From: Candidatus Saccharimonadota bacterium | GTDB lineage: Bacteria > Patescibacteriota > Saccharimonadia > Saccharimonadales > Saccharimonadaceae | Assembly (NCBI GenBank): GCA_018064165.1 | Contig: JAGOZV010000039.1 | Coordinates: forward strand, 1-5,929 | Reading direction: 5' to 3' | Length of the DNA: 5,929 nucleotides | Shown here: in pieces, positions 5,760 through 5,929 of the stretch | Position numbering within the stretch: the stretch's first letter is position 1 | Layout of the letters: every line of letters starts with the position of its first letter | Translations under genes and position numbers: made by a program | The notes under the pieces: model-generated | Told to the model about the DNA's origin: nothing | Seen by the model: only the letters and a program-made list of their open reading frames with translations | The model's database searches: none

Positions 5760-5929
5760 GGCACCAACCAAAGCGATTATTTGTGCTGCAGGTCTTGGTA
5801 CACGATTTTTGCCACAAACCAAAGCAATGCCAAAAGAAATGCTTCCAATTATTGATCGACCAGTTATTCAGCTAGTGGTAGAAGAGGCTGTGGCGGCTGG
5901 CGTTACGGAAATTATTATAGTTACCGGTA
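5749..5929 (+). CDS. galU: UTP--glucose-1-phosphate uridylyltransferase, N-terminal part (3' partial)
   Basis: Sixty codons run from the ATG at 5749 off the window edge. The sequence carries the nucleotidyltransferase signature KAIICAAGLGTRFLP at residues 8-22 (Gly-rich nucleotide-binding loop with Arg19), followed by TKAMPKEMLPIIDRPVIQ, EEAVAAG and IIIVTG. This pattern with PKEMLP is typical of the GalU family, which makes UDP-glucose from UTP and glucose-1-phosphate for cell-surface glycans; related sugar-nucleotide pyrophosphorylases usually lack the full TKA-PKEMLP block. The start overlaps the end of gatB by 11 bases (5749-5759, different frame), and only a weak purine run (AAAGAGAAG, 5736-5744) precedes it, so translation probably depends on coupling to gatB. 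The C-terminal two thirds is not seen, so integrity cannot be assessed. Confidence 0.92.
   Translation, partial: MKYRAPTKAIICAAGLGTRFLPQTKAMPKEMLPIIDRPVIQLVVEEAVAAGVTEIIIVTG

Overview
The window looks like a piece of a small, streamlined Patescibacteria (CPR) genome, possibly Saccharibacteria (TM7). The clues are a FISUMP-type surface protein end, a compact gatC-gatA-x-gatB run with abutting or overlapping genes, short versions of housekeeping proteins, moderately AT-rich codon use, and promoters placed directly on start codons. All genes read through with the standard code: Trp is TGG, there is no in-frame TGA, and the six visible stops are five TAA and one TAG. This argues against the UGA-recoded CPR groups (SR1/Absconditabacteria, Gracilibacteria). 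The lineage call is inference from gene content, not from a marker phylogeny.

Layout, all on the + strand: (1) bases 2-151, the C-terminal end of a secreted FISUMP-domain protein whose start lies outside the window; (2) a 65-bp gap with an extended -10 promoter; (3) uvrB (217-2193), complete, the DNA damage-recognition helicase subunit of UvrABC excision repair; (4) a 40-bp gap with a second, near-identical extended -10 promoter; (5) gatC (2234-2524), gatA (2524-3900), a small membrane-anchored protein with an RNxxAH (HEPN-like) motif (3901-4320) and gatB (4320-5759), in a tight operon; (6) the first 60 codons of a galU-like UTP-glucose-1-phosphate uridylyltransferase (5749 to the window edge), overlapping gatB by 11 bp.

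GatC, GatA and GatB form the GatCAB amidotransferase, which converts Glu-tRNA(Gln), and often Asp-tRNA(Asn), to the amidated form. Catalytic residues can be recognised in GatA and the expected acidic and His positions in GatB, so the enzyme should be active. The unexpected member is the 139-residue protein between gatA and gatB. It is tightly coupled to both neighbours (0-bp gap upstream, 1-bp overlap downstream) and has one N-terminal transmembrane helix plus a cytoplasmic, apparently helical domain with an R-x4-H motif typical of HEPN folds.

Two initiation modes appear side by side. The first genes of the two transcription units (uvrB, gatC) have the -10 box so close to the ATG that their mRNAs should be leaderless or nearly so, and neither has a Shine-Dalgarno sequence. 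The internal genes gatA, the HEPN-like gene and gatB do have purine-rich Shine-Dalgarno sequences at normal spacing. No RNA genes, mobile elements, CRISPR arrays or clear intrinsic terminators were seen.
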